NCBI RefSeq assembly: GCF_016801985.1
Contig: NZ_JAEVLS010000006.1
Span: 372,001-436,000, forward strand
Direction of reading: 5' to 3'
Length of the DNA: 64,000 nucleotides
DNA from: Steroidobacter gossypii
GTDB taxonomy: Bacteria > Pseudomonadota > Gammaproteobacteria > Steroidobacterales > Steroidobacteraceae
The notes below the pieces were generated by a model. It was not told where the DNA came from, made no database searches, and saw only the letters and a list, made by a program, of their open reading frames with translations. The translations under genes and the position numbers were made by a program. This document shows, piece after piece, positions 8,752-16,833 of this stretch (its first letter is position 1; every line of letters starts with the position of its first letter).

Positions 8752-9135
8752 TCAAGCACCGCTGCCGTACGGGCGTGTGATGATTTCCAGGTAGTGCCCG
8801 TTCGGGTCGTTCCAATACAGGCCGCGACCGCCGTCGTTGCGATTGATTTCGAATGGCCGCGAGTGCATGGGGTCGGCCCAATATTCCAGCGCGCGCTGCT
8901 TGATGCGCGTGAAGATGCTGTCGAACTCGGCTTCGCTCACCAGGAAGGCGTAGTGCTCGATGGGCATGGCCTCATCCGAGTCCTGGTAGTCCAGCGTCAC
9001 GCCGTTGTCGAGCGTGACCGTCCAGAACGGCCCGAAGCGCACCGGCTCGCTCAGCCCCAGAATCTCGCTAAGGAAAATCGCCGACGCCCGCGCGTCACGA
9101 GCTGGCACGATGGTGTGGTTGAGCTGAATGGCCAT
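8752..9135 (-). CDS. VOC family protein (glyoxalase/bleomycin-resistance fold)
   Basis: 127 residues with the two beta-alpha-beta-beta-beta modules of the vicinal oxygen chelate fold: MAIQLNHTIVPARDARASAIFLSEILGL at the start and DGGRGLYWNDPNGHYLEIITRPY at the end, with the conserved His and Glu metal-ligand positions (H7, and E in YLEII). Convergent with the upstream membrane-protein gene, 3 bases between stops. Could be an enzyme or a ligand-binding protein. Confidence 0.85.
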   Translation of the reverse strand: MAIQLNHTIVPARDARASAIFLSEILGLSEPVRFGPFWTVTLDNGVTLDYQDSDEAMPIEHYAFLVSEAEFDSIFTRIKQRALEYWADPMHSRPFEINRNDGGRGLYWNDPNGHYLEIITRPYGSGA

Positions 9136-9170
9136 GAACTGCTCCGTCCCTGCGGTGCGATGATTCTATG

Positions 9171-10091
9171 TCACTCTTCGATCACGCCGTGCTGTCGCAG
9201 GAAACTCAGCACGTCTTGCTCAATGGCGCGTCGGCGCTCGGCGTCAAACTTGCCGTGTACTCCGCCGGGCACCACGTGCAAAGCACTGCGAGCGCCGGCC
9301 GCGTCCAGCTTTTGTTTCAAGCTGAGCGACTCCTGCAGCGGCACGACCGGATCGGCGTCGCCGTGCACGATGAAAATCGGCGGCAAGTCGGCACGCACAT
9401 GAGAAACAGGTGACATTCTCTTGCGCATGGCCGAGTCGCCCGCGTTTGCGCCAAGCCACCGGGCGATCGAACCGTGCGGCGCTTGTTTGAATCCGCCGTC
9501 CGGGTCCGGCGCCGGCCAGGTGTCCAGATCGGTGGGGCCGTAGAAATCCACGATGGCCGCGGCCAGCGGCGATTCCCGGCACTCGGGCAGGTCCACGTCG
9601 TTGCCATTCGTGAGCATGCCGCCCATCAACGCCAGATGTCCGCCGGCCGACGTGCCGGTGACGACGATGCGCTGGGTATCGAAGCCGTAGCGCTCCGCGT
9701 TCTTGCCGACCCACGACATCGCACAGCGTACATCCTGCACTGCTGCCGGAGCGCTCGCGACCCCGGCCAATCGATATTGCACGGTCACGACGGAAAAGCC
9801 GGCTTCAAGATAGGCCGAAAAACCTGTCCAGCTGTGGGGGCGCGCGCCTTTCCACCAAGCCCCGCCGTGAATATGAATCCAGACGGGTGTTGGTCTCCGG
9901 CCTGACTCAACGCTGTAGACGTCGAGCTGCAGGTCATGACCGCCGGGCGACAGATAGATGATGTCGCGATGTTCGACGATGGTGGGCTGGGCTTCGCTAG
10001 CCAGGACGGACGCGCTGGTGAGGACTGCGCCAACCCCTAAGACCACCACAGCGGCCCAGGTCCCAGCCCTCCGGTTGAATTCATCGGCCAT
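9171..10091 (-). CDS. Secreted alpha/beta hydrolase (esterase/lipase, HGG-type)
   Basis: 306 residues with a signal peptide (WAAVVVLGVGAVLTSASVLASE). It has the oxyanion motif HIHGGAWW, nucleophile elbow GTSAGGHL, the acid in HGDADPVVP and the catalytic His in VPGGVHGKF, all as in BD-FAE/hormone-sensitive-lipase-like esterases. I prefer ATG 10091 over GTG 10094 because a GGAGAG site is then 5 bases away. It is divergent from the PL6 gene and might remove acetyl or feruloyl groups from polysaccharides, but that is inference from context only. Confidence 0.85.
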   Translation of the reverse strand: MADEFNRRAGTWAAVVVLGVGAVLTSASVLASEAQPTIVEHRDIIYLSPGGHDLQLDVYSVESGRRPTPVWIHIHGGAWWKGARPHSWTGFSAYLEAGFSVVTVQYRLAGVASAPAAVQDVRCAMSWVGKNAERYGFDTQRIVVTGTSAGGHLALMGGMLTNGNDVDLPECRESPLAAAIVDFYGPTDLDTWPAPDPDGGFKQAPHGSIARWLGANAGDSAMRKRMSPVSHVRADLPPIFIVHGDADPVVPLQESLSLKQKLDAAGARSALHVVPGGVHGKFDAERRRAIEQDVLSFLRQHGVIEE

Positions 10092-10122
10092 CACTGCTCT
10101 CCGTAGGTTCCCAGGCTAGTAC

Positions 10123-10148
10123 ATACCAGAGGCCGGATAACAGGTATA
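10123..10148. promoter_or_regulatory. Candidate FadR-family operator upstream of the alginate lyase gene
   Basis: ATACCAG (10123-10129) followed by AGGTATA (10142-10148) in the 134-base gap between the divergent esterase and PL6 genes. The same ATACCAG/CTGGTAT heptamer recurs upstream of the TonB receptor, and TTGGTATAC upstream of the regulator gene. Likely site of the locus regulator encoded at 19780. Confidence 0.4.
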
Positions 10149-10225
10149 GTTGTTTTATCGTGAGAGGACTACTACAGTGTCAGTCCAGCGCCGCTGACGG
10201 CCGCTAACGACGTTCGGGGGGATGA

Positions 10226-12466
10226 GTGACAGGCATTCGTGAATGCAGGCTAGCGCTGCTGGTCGTCGCCGCGGTCATCGGCTGCACCTCGGCGGCTGCG
10301 AAGGAAATTCGGGTCAGCGACCAGGCGGCTTACGCGCGAGCGGTGAAGCAGGTGAAGCCCGGTGACGTCATCGAACTCGCCGACGGCGAATGGCGCGATT
10401 TCAAGATCCTGTTCGAAGGGCAGGGCACGGCCGCACAACCCATCACGCTCACCGCGCAGACCAAGGGCAAGGTGTTCGTCACCGGCCAGTCGAATCTGCG
10501 GCTCGCAGGTGAGTATCTCGTGGTCTCGGGGCTGGTGTTCCGGGATGGGCACACGCCAACTGACGAGGTGATTTCTTTTCGGCGCGATTCGAAGCGAGTC
10601 GCCCGTCATTCGCGCGTCACTGAAGTCGTGATCGATGCGTTCAATCCGTCGGACCGGCGGCGGCAGGACCATTGGGTTTCCCTGTATGGCCAGGCCAACC
10701 GCGTCGATCATTCGCAGTTCGTCGGCAAGACCAACGCGGGCGTGACGTTGGCGGTGATCCGCGATGCGCCGGTCGAAGATCGGCATCGCATCGATCATAA
10801 CTACTTCGGCTTTCGGCCGCCGCTCGGTTCCAACGGCGGCGAAACGCTTCGGATTGGCACCAGCGAGCAGTCGCTGAGCGCTTCCCGCAGTGTGGTCGAG
10901 CGCAACTATTTCGAGCATTGCGACGGCGAGGTGGAAATCGTTTCCAACAAGTCCGGCGGCAATTCCTTCCTCGGCAATACGTTTTTCGAGTCGCAGGGCT
11001 CGCTGGTGCTTCGGCACGGCAACGACAACCTGGTCGAAGGCAATGTTTTCTTTGGCAATGGCCGGCCCCATACCGGCGGTATTCGTGTGATCAATGCCCG
11101 GCAGACGATTCGCGGCAACTACATGGAAGGTGTGGCGGGGACGGGGTTCGCCAGCGCATTTGCCGTGATGAATGGCGTGCCGAACTCCGTGATCAATCGT
11201 TATCACCAGGTGGCCGGTGCACGGATCGAGAACAATACGATTGTCGACGCGGCGCGCATCACGCTGGGCGCTGGCGCAGATGCCGAGCGGTCGGCGCCGC
11301 CAGTCGATAGCAAGTTCGAACGCAATCTGATCGTGGGACGGACGGAGCAGGACCCGTTTCTGGTCGAGACGGAGCTGAGCGGCGTTTCATTTGCTGGCAA
11401 TGTTCAGAGTGAAGTCGCCAAACCCGCATTGTCTGCCGGTTTCACTCGGCGCGCGATTGAATTGGCACGCGGCGAGAATGGGCTACTGTATCCAAAGGAT
11501 CCTGCATTGGCGCAGGTCGGCGCGCCGCGCTCGCTCGTCCCGGTTCGGAAAGAAGAGACTGGTGTTGCGTGGTATTCGAAGCCGTCGAAGGGCGGGGTTG
11601 ATTTCAGCGTTGAGGAAACGCATCGCGTGACCTCCAGCGCCGAGCTTACCGGCGCGCTTGCCGCCGCCATGAATGGCGACACGATTCAACTCGCTGCCGG
11701 CGAGTACGTCGTCGACGCGCCGCTGATGGTGGACCGCGCGCTGACCATCGCCGGCTCACAGCGAGCGACGACCATCCGTTTCAAGCAAGCATCTTTGTTT
11801 GTTCTGAGGCGGGGTGGGGCGCTGCGGTTGCAGGGGCTGAGGATATCGGGGGCGGCGGCGCCTGCGCAGCCCGGTAACGTCGTCATCAAACTCGACGAGA
11901 AGAACGCACCGGCGCACTACGCGGTCGAGATCCTCGACAGCGAGTTCGTCGATCTGAATCGAGCGGCGGGTTTCGATGTGATCGCCGTCAGCCCACGGTT
12001 TTTCGGGCAACGTCTGGCAATCCGCGACAGTGCATTTACCGATGTTTCGGGCGCTGTGCTCGCCGTGACGGTGCGAGAGGGAGGCGACCCTCTCTACGCC
12101 CTGGAAACCATCGAGATCTCCAACACCAGCTTCAATCGCGTAGGCCGCGTCGCTGATGTATTCCGCGGCGGGCGAGATGAAAGCACATTCGGTCCTCGCT
12201 TTACGCTAACGAACTCGACCATCGCCGACAGCGGCAAGGATGAAGGCAACTCGCTCCGCCTGTCAGGCGTGTTATTCACACACATCGCCGGTAACCGATT
12301 CAGCGACAGTGGCCGCATCGAAATCACGCACGGTGTCGGCGCGCCGCAAACCGCAATCGTCGACAACAGATTTGCCGACACGCCCGCTCCAGTGATACGT
12401 GAGCTATACGCGAAAGGCCCACCACGGGTCGCGTTAGAGCGCAACGTAACGGGAGGCGCGAAGTGA
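10226..12466 (+). CDS. Polysaccharide lyase family 6 (alginate lyase), two beta-helix domains
   Basis: 746 residues starting at GTG after a GGGGGG ribosome site. N-terminal signal with a possible lipobox (VIGC, Cys20) or signal peptidase I site after SAAA. Residues about 25-420 form a PL6 right-handed beta-helix. The catalytic Lys/Arg pair of this family appears as Lys242 (VSNKSGGN) and Arg263 (LRHGNDN), 21 residues apart as in characterised PL6 enzymes. Residues about 455-746 form a second beta-helix (ELTGALAAAMNGDTIQLAAG onward), so this is the two-domain exo-type architecture. PL6 members act on alginate or dermatan sulfate; the PL17 partner points to alginate. The stop overlaps the next GTG by 4 bases. 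Confidence 0.88.
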   Translation: MTGIRECRLALLVVAAVIGCTSAAAKEIRVSDQAAYARAVKQVKPGDVIELADGEWRDFKILFEGQGTAAQPITLTAQTKGKVFVTGQSNLRLAGEYLVVSGLVFRDGHTPTDEVISFRRDSKRVARHSRVTEVVIDAFNPSDRRRQDHWVSLYGQANRVDHSQFVGKTNAGVTLAVIRDAPVEDRHRIDHNYFGFRPPLGSNGGETLRIGTSEQSLSASRSVVERNYFEHCDGEVEIVSNKSGGNSFLGNTFFESQGSLVLRHGNDNLVEGNVFFGNGRPHTGGIRVINARQTIRGNYMEGVAGTGFASAFAVMNGVPNSVINRYHQVAGARIENNTIVDAARITLGAGADAERSAPPVDSKFERNLIVGRTEQDPFLVETELSGVSFAGNVQSEVAKPALSAGFTRRAIELARGENGLLYPKDPALAQVGAPRSLVPVRKEETGVAWYSKPSKGGVDFSVEETHRVTSSAELTGALAAAMNGDTIQLAAGEYVVDAPLMVDRALTIAGSQRATTIRFKQASLFVLRRGGALRLQGLRISGAAAPAQPGNVVIKLDEKNAPAHYAVEILDSEFVDLNRAAGFDVIAVSPRFFGQRLAIRDSAFTDVSGAVLAVTVREGGDPLYALETIEISNTSFNRVGRVADVFRGGRDESTFGPRFTLTNSTIADSGKDEGNSLRLSGVLFTHIAGNRFSDSGRIEITHGVGAPQTAIVDNRFADTPAPVIRELYAKGPPRVALERNVTGGAK

Positions 12467-14637
12467 GCGTGCGAGCCCGAATCATTCTCGGCGCGGTAAT
12501 CTCGCTGGCTCTGGCGAATGCGCACGGCGCCGAAAGCACCTCCGGTCCAGTTCTGATCTCGGCCCGGGACGCAACACAGAGCGGCGCTCAAGCCCAGCAA
12601 TACCTGCTGTTTCAACAGGAACTGGATCGGGCGCGTAAAGAAGTCGAGGCCGCCATCCAAGCCGGCATCCAGGTGCCGACGCCGAAAGATCCCGGCGGCG
12701 GCGACACGCACGAGCAACACAAGCGCAATTACAAATCGATTTACCAGGCCGGCTTGCTGTACCGAATCACCGGCGAACAGCAATACTCTGACTGGGTACG
12801 AAGCCTGTTGCTCGCGTATGCGGACCTGTGTCCGAAGCTCGGCCCACATCCGGCCGCCGCAAATCAAACAGCCGGCCGACTGTTCTGGCAGAGCCTCAAC
12901 GACAGCGTATGGCTCGTACACGCCGCCCAAGGTTACGACGCCGTTCGAGATGCGCTTTCCGCGCAGGACAGGGGCCGTATCGATCGCCAGGTCTTCCGAG
13001 TCATGGCGAAGTTCCTGTCCGACGACTCGCCGCAGGTATTCAACCGCATTCACAACCATGCCACCTGGGCGAACGCCGCGGTTGGCATGACGGGCTATGT
13101 GCTGCGAGACACCGAGCTGGTCGACAAAGCGCTGCTCGGCCTGGACAAAACCGGCAAGGCTGGCTTCCTGAAACAGCTGGACGTGCTGTTCTCGCCCGAC
13201 GGCTATTACGCGGAAGGACCGTACTACCAGCGCTATGCCTTGCTGCCGTTCGTGATCTTCGCGCAGGCCATTCAGAACAATCAGCCCGAGCGCAAGATCT
13301 TCGAGTACCGCGACGGCATCGTGCTCGAGGCCATCCGCACCACCATCCAGCTCACCTACGACGGATATTTCTTCCCCATCAACGACGCGATGCCGGACAA
13401 GAGCTTGCGGACCGACGAGCTCTATCAGGCGGTCGCGACGGCGTATCAGGTGACGGGCGACACAGCTCTGTTATCGATCGCGCAGTGGCAGGGCCGTGTG
13501 GTACTTGCGCCCGAAGGCTTCGCGGTCGCGCGAGACATCGCGGCAGGCAAGGCGCAGCCGTTCCCGTTCGCGTCACGGCTGTTGCGCGACGGGCCGCGAG
13601 GTGACCAGGGGGCGCTCGCCATCCTGCGCACGCCCTCGCAGACGCTGGTGATGAAAAACACGGCGCAAGGCATGGGCCATGGCCATTTCGACAAGCTCAA
13701 CTGGCTGCTGTACGACAACGGCAACTCCATCGTAACCGACTACGGCTCGGCGCGATTCCTGAACATCCAGGCCAAGCAGGGCGGTCGCTACCTGCGTGAA
13801 AACGACAGCTGGGCCAAGCAGACCATCGCCCACAACACGCTGGTGGTGAACGAGCGGAGCCATTTCAATGGCGATCTGAAAACGGCGGAAAAGAACGCGC
13901 CCGAACAATTGTTCTTCGCCGGCGGGGGTGCGACTCAGCTGAGCACGGCGGAAATATCGAGCGCGTATCCCGGTGTCACGTTCCGCCGCACGATCGCGCA
14001 ACTCACAATCTCCGGCTACGAATCTCCGCTCGTCGTCGACGTGTTGCGAGCCACCAGCGCAACGCCTGCGCAGTTCGATCTGCCGCTTCATTATAGCGGC
14101 CATCTGATCAACCTGGCCGTTCCTCACAAATCGAACGTCGCGGCGCGACCGGTGCTCGGGCGCGCGAATGGCTACCAGCACCTGTGGGTCGATGCTGTCG
14201 GCGCGCCCAGCAGTGACAAGAACTTCGTCACCTGGTTGAACGACGGCCGCTTCTATACATACCGCGTCGTGCCGCCATCGGGTGCACAGATGATCTTCGC
14301 CGAAAGCGGCGCGAACGATCCGAATTTCAACCTGCGACGCGAGCCGGTGCTGATTCAGCGCGTGACCAACGCGGCGAACGTCACATTCGTCAGCCTGCTC
14401 GAGCCGCACGGGCGACACGATGGCGCGAATGAAACAACAGTAGGTAGTCAGAGCGGCGTGCGAGCGTTGCGTTACACGCGCACGGCGGATGCTGATGTCG
14501 TGCAGATCGAGCTGGCGGACGGCAGGAACACCATTCTTACCATCGCCGATGCGGTCGATGGCGACGCCACTCACAGCGTGAACATCGCAGGCCGGCCCCG
14601 ATCCTGGCAGGGTCATTTCGGCCGCTTCGATCAGTGA
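12463..14637 (+). CDS. Polysaccharide lyase family 17 (oligoalginate lyase)
   Basis: 724 residues, signal peptide ending AHGAES. The N-terminal alpha/alpha-barrel holds the family's Asn-His pair (HNHATW, Asn198-His199) and Tyr254/255 (EGPYYQRYALLPF). The C-terminal heparinase II/III-like beta-sheet domain has MGHGHFDKLNWLLYDNG and DYGSARF. This matches PL17 oligoalginate lyases, which cut alginate oligomers exolytically to unsaturated monouronate (DEH). GTG start overlaps the PL6 stop (GTGA), so the two lyases are translationally coupled. Confidence 0.9.
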   Translation: MSVRARIILGAVISLALANAHGAESTSGPVLISARDATQSGAQAQQYLLFQQELDRARKEVEAAIQAGIQVPTPKDPGGGDTHEQHKRNYKSIYQAGLLYRITGEQQYSDWVRSLLLAYADLCPKLGPHPAAANQTAGRLFWQSLNDSVWLVHAAQGYDAVRDALSAQDRGRIDRQVFRVMAKFLSDDSPQVFNRIHNHATWANAAVGMTGYVLRDTELVDKALLGLDKTGKAGFLKQLDVLFSPDGYYAEGPYYQRYALLPFVIFAQAIQNNQPERKIFEYRDGIVLEAIRTTIQLTYDGYFFPINDAMPDKSLRTDELYQAVATAYQVTGDTALLSIAQWQGRVVLAPEGFAVARDIAAGKAQPFPFASRLLRDGPRGDQGALAILRTPSQTLVMKNTAQGMGHGHFDKLNWLLYDNGNSIVTDYGSARFLNIQAKQGGRYLRENDSWAKQTIAHNTLVVNERSHFNGDLKTAEKNAPEQLFFAGGGATQLSTAEISSAYPGVTFRRTIAQLTISGYESPLVVDVLRATSATPAQFDLPLHYSGHLINLAVPHKSNVAARPVLGRANGYQHLWVDAVGAPSSDKNFVTWLNDGRFYTYRVVPPSGAQMIFAESGANDPNFNLRREPVLIQRVTNAANVTFVSLLEPHGRHDGANETTVGSQSGVRALRYTRTADADVVQIELADGRNTILTIADAVDGDATHSVNIAGRPRSWQGHFGRFDQ

Positions 14638-14648
14638 CGAGGACGAGC

Positions 14649-15947
14649 ATGAAAATCTCCGGCATGCGCTGGCTGGTCATCGGACTCATCGCACTCGCGA
14701 CGGTCATCAACTACATCGACCGCAATGCGCTGGCAGTGATGTGGCCCGCCGTCTCCGAAGACATCGGCGCCGACAAGACCGACTACGCGCTGTTCGTCAC
14801 CGTGTTCATGATCGCGTACGCCATCGGACAGTCCTTGTTCGGGCGAGTCTTCGACGTGATCGGCACGCGCCTGGGCTTCGCGGTGTCGATCGTCGTGTGG
14901 TCGGCATCGATCGCCTTGCACATGCTGGTTCGTTCCAGCGGTCTGCTGACGGTGCTGAGGTTCACGCTCGGCATCAGCGAAGCGGGCAACTGGCCGGGCG
15001 CGACCAAAGCGAGCGCGACCTGGTTTCCGGCGCGTGAACGAGCGCTGGCGCAAGGCATCTTCAATTCAGGCGCAGCGCTCGGAGCGATCGTTTCGGCGCC
15101 TCTGGTCGCCGGTTTGTATGCTCAGTTTGGCTGGCGCACCACGTTCCTGTTGATCGGCCTGCTAGGCATTCTCTGGTTGTTGCCGTGGATGTGGTTCTAT
15201 CGCGCCGATCCGAAAGAACATCCCTGGCTGTCCGAAGCGGAACGTCGCCACATTCTCGGTGACGAGCATGCGCGCGGCGGCGTGCCGACGCCGAGCCCGA
15301 GTTGGGGTGAGCTGCTAAAACATCGGCAGAGCTGGGCGGTCATTCTGAGCCGCTTCTTTCTGGATCCGATCTGGTGGTTGTTCGTTTCCTGGCTGCCCAT
15401 CTATCTGGCCGAAACATTCGGCTTCGACGTCAAACAGATCGGCGCGTTCGCCTGGGTGCCGTTCGTCGGCGCGATGCTCGGCAGCTTGAGCGGCGGTTGG
15501 CTCGCAGGCGTGCTGATCCGTCGCGGCTGGTCCATCAACGCGACACGTAAGACCGTGATCTCGGCGGGGGGCATCATCATGATGCCGCCGCTGTTGCTGA
15601 CCATGAGCGCCGCCGATCCCATGAATGCGGTGCTGCTCATCGCCGTGATCCTGTTCGGCTTCCAGGTCGCGATCAACAACATTCAAACATTGCCCAGTGA
15701 TTTCTTCGGCGGTGGCGCCGTCGGCTCGCTGGCGGGAATCAGCGGCACGGCCGCGGTCGCCGGCACGCTCATCACGACGTGGCTGGTGCCCGCGATGACC
15801 GCGGAATCCTATGCACCGATCTTTGCGTTGGCAGCGGCGCTGGTGCCGATGTCACTGGTTTGTCTCTGGCTGTGCGGCGGCGTGATCGGGCCGGTGGACG
15901 CCAGACGTTCTGTTTCAAGCACCGTGGTGCAAGAGGATAAGGCATGA
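14649..15947 (+). CDS. MFS transporter, hexuronate-type (probably uptake of alginate-derived uronate)
   Basis: 432 residues with 12 predicted helices. It opens WLVIGLIALATVINYIDRNA, the signature of the ExuT/GudP anion:cation symporter branch, and has GISEAGNWPGATKASATWFP, also typical of that branch. ATG 14649 follows GAGGA (14639-14643); a GTG at 14634 overlapping the lyase stop is an alternative. By position it should import DEH or related uronates into the cytoplasm for the SDR encoded next. The stop overlaps the SDR start (ATGA). Confidence 0.9.
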   Translation: MKISGMRWLVIGLIALATVINYIDRNALAVMWPAVSEDIGADKTDYALFVTVFMIAYAIGQSLFGRVFDVIGTRLGFAVSIVVWSASIALHMLVRSSGLLTVLRFTLGISEAGNWPGATKASATWFPARERALAQGIFNSGAALGAIVSAPLVAGLYAQFGWRTTFLLIGLLGILWLLPWMWFYRADPKEHPWLSEAERRHILGDEHARGGVPTPSPSWGELLKHRQSWAVILSRFFLDPIWWLFVSWLPIYLAETFGFDVKQIGAFAWVPFVGAMLGSLSGGWLAGVLIRRGWSINATRKTVISAGGIIMMPPLLLTMSAADPMNAVLLIAVILFGFQVAINNIQTLPSDFFGGGAVGSLAGISGTAAVAGTLITTWLVPAMTAESYAPIFALAAALVPMSLVCLWLCGGVIGPVDARRSVSSTVVQEDKA

Positions 15948-16702
15948 CTACGAGGTTGAAGGACAAGGTGGCCATCGTGACGGGTGGTGGTCGCGACATT
16001 GGCCGGTCCGTATCGCTGCGACTGGCCAGTGAAGGCGCCAAGGTCGTGGTGAACTACTGCAATGACGAGGCGAACGCGCGCCGCACGGTGGACGACATCC
16101 TGGCTCGAGGCGGGACCGCGATCCTGCATCGAGCCGATGTGAGTCGCTCGGCCGACGTCGCCGGCTTGATTGCGGCCAGCCGTCAGGCGTTCGGCGATCG
16201 CATCGACATCCTGGTGAACCTGGCCGGCGGCATGGTCGCCCGCAAGTCGCTCGACGACATGGACGAGGCCTTTCTGGACCAGGTCATGAACCTGAATTTC
16301 AAATCGGCCTTTCTGGTCACCAAGGCGGCTCGGCCGTGGCTCGGCAGCGGCGCGTCGATCATCAACTTTTCCTCACAAGCGGGCCGCGATGGCGGCGGGC
16401 CTGGCGCCAGCGCCTATGCATCTTCTAAAGGCGCATTGATGACCTTCACGCGCGCTCTGGCGAAGGAGCTCGGTCCGCAGGGCATTCGCGTGAATGCGCT
16501 TTGCCCGGGCCTGATCGGCACCACCTTCCACGACATTTTCTCCAAGCCCGAAGGTCGCAAGGCCACGGCCGGCAACACGCCGCTGCGGCGCGAAGGCAAT
16601 GCCGATGAAGTGGCGGCGGCGGTCGCCTTTCTGGCGTCCAACGACGCCTCGTTCCTGACGGGCGTGAACCTGGATGTGAACGGCGGCCTGTATTTCTCTT
16701 GA
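15944..16702 (+). CDS. SDR oxidoreductase (candidate DEH reductase)
   Basis: 252 residues. Classical short-chain dehydrogenase: Rossmann TGGGRDIG at the N-terminus, NLAGG in place of NNAG, catalytic Ser (INFSSQAG), Tyr158 and Lys162 in YASSK, and the C-terminal FLTGVNLDVNGGLYFS. In alginate loci the SDR reduces 4-deoxy-L-erythro-5-hexoseulose uronate to 2-keto-3-deoxygluconate; that role is inferred from context. No KDG kinase or KDPG aldolase is in the window. Last gene of the coupled lyase-lyase-transporter-reductase run. Confidence 0.9.
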   Translation: MTTRLKDKVAIVTGGGRDIGRSVSLRLASEGAKVVVNYCNDEANARRTVDDILARGGTAILHRADVSRSADVAGLIAASRQAFGDRIDILVNLAGGMVARKSLDDMDEAFLDQVMNLNFKSAFLVTKAARPWLGSGASIINFSSQAGRDGGGPGASAYASSKGALMTFTRALAKELGPQGIRVNALCPGLIGTTFHDIFSKPEGRKATAGNTPLRREGNADEVAAAVAFLASNDASFLTGVNLDVNGGLYFS

Positions 16703-16707
16703 TGTGC

Positions 16708-16774
16708 ATACCAGTTTGATGCCGATAACCAGACCAGTTTGGTATTAACAAATGGTCTGAACGCTGGTATATAT
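16708..16774. promoter_or_regulatory. Operator/promoter cluster before the TonB receptor
   Basis: Contains ATACCAG (16708-16714), a 30-base dyad with arms CAGACCA (16730-16736) and TGGTCTG (16753-16759), TTGGTAT (16739-16745), and CTGGTAT (16764-16770) running into TATATA. The half-sites resemble UxuR/ExuR/FadR-type operators. Likely bound by the FadR-family protein encoded at 19780. Confidence 0.5.
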
Positions 16775-16833
16775 AGCGACAAGCCGGCGTCGCGGCCGAC
16801 GCCGGCAACACTCAACAAGATTCGGGGGATGCT

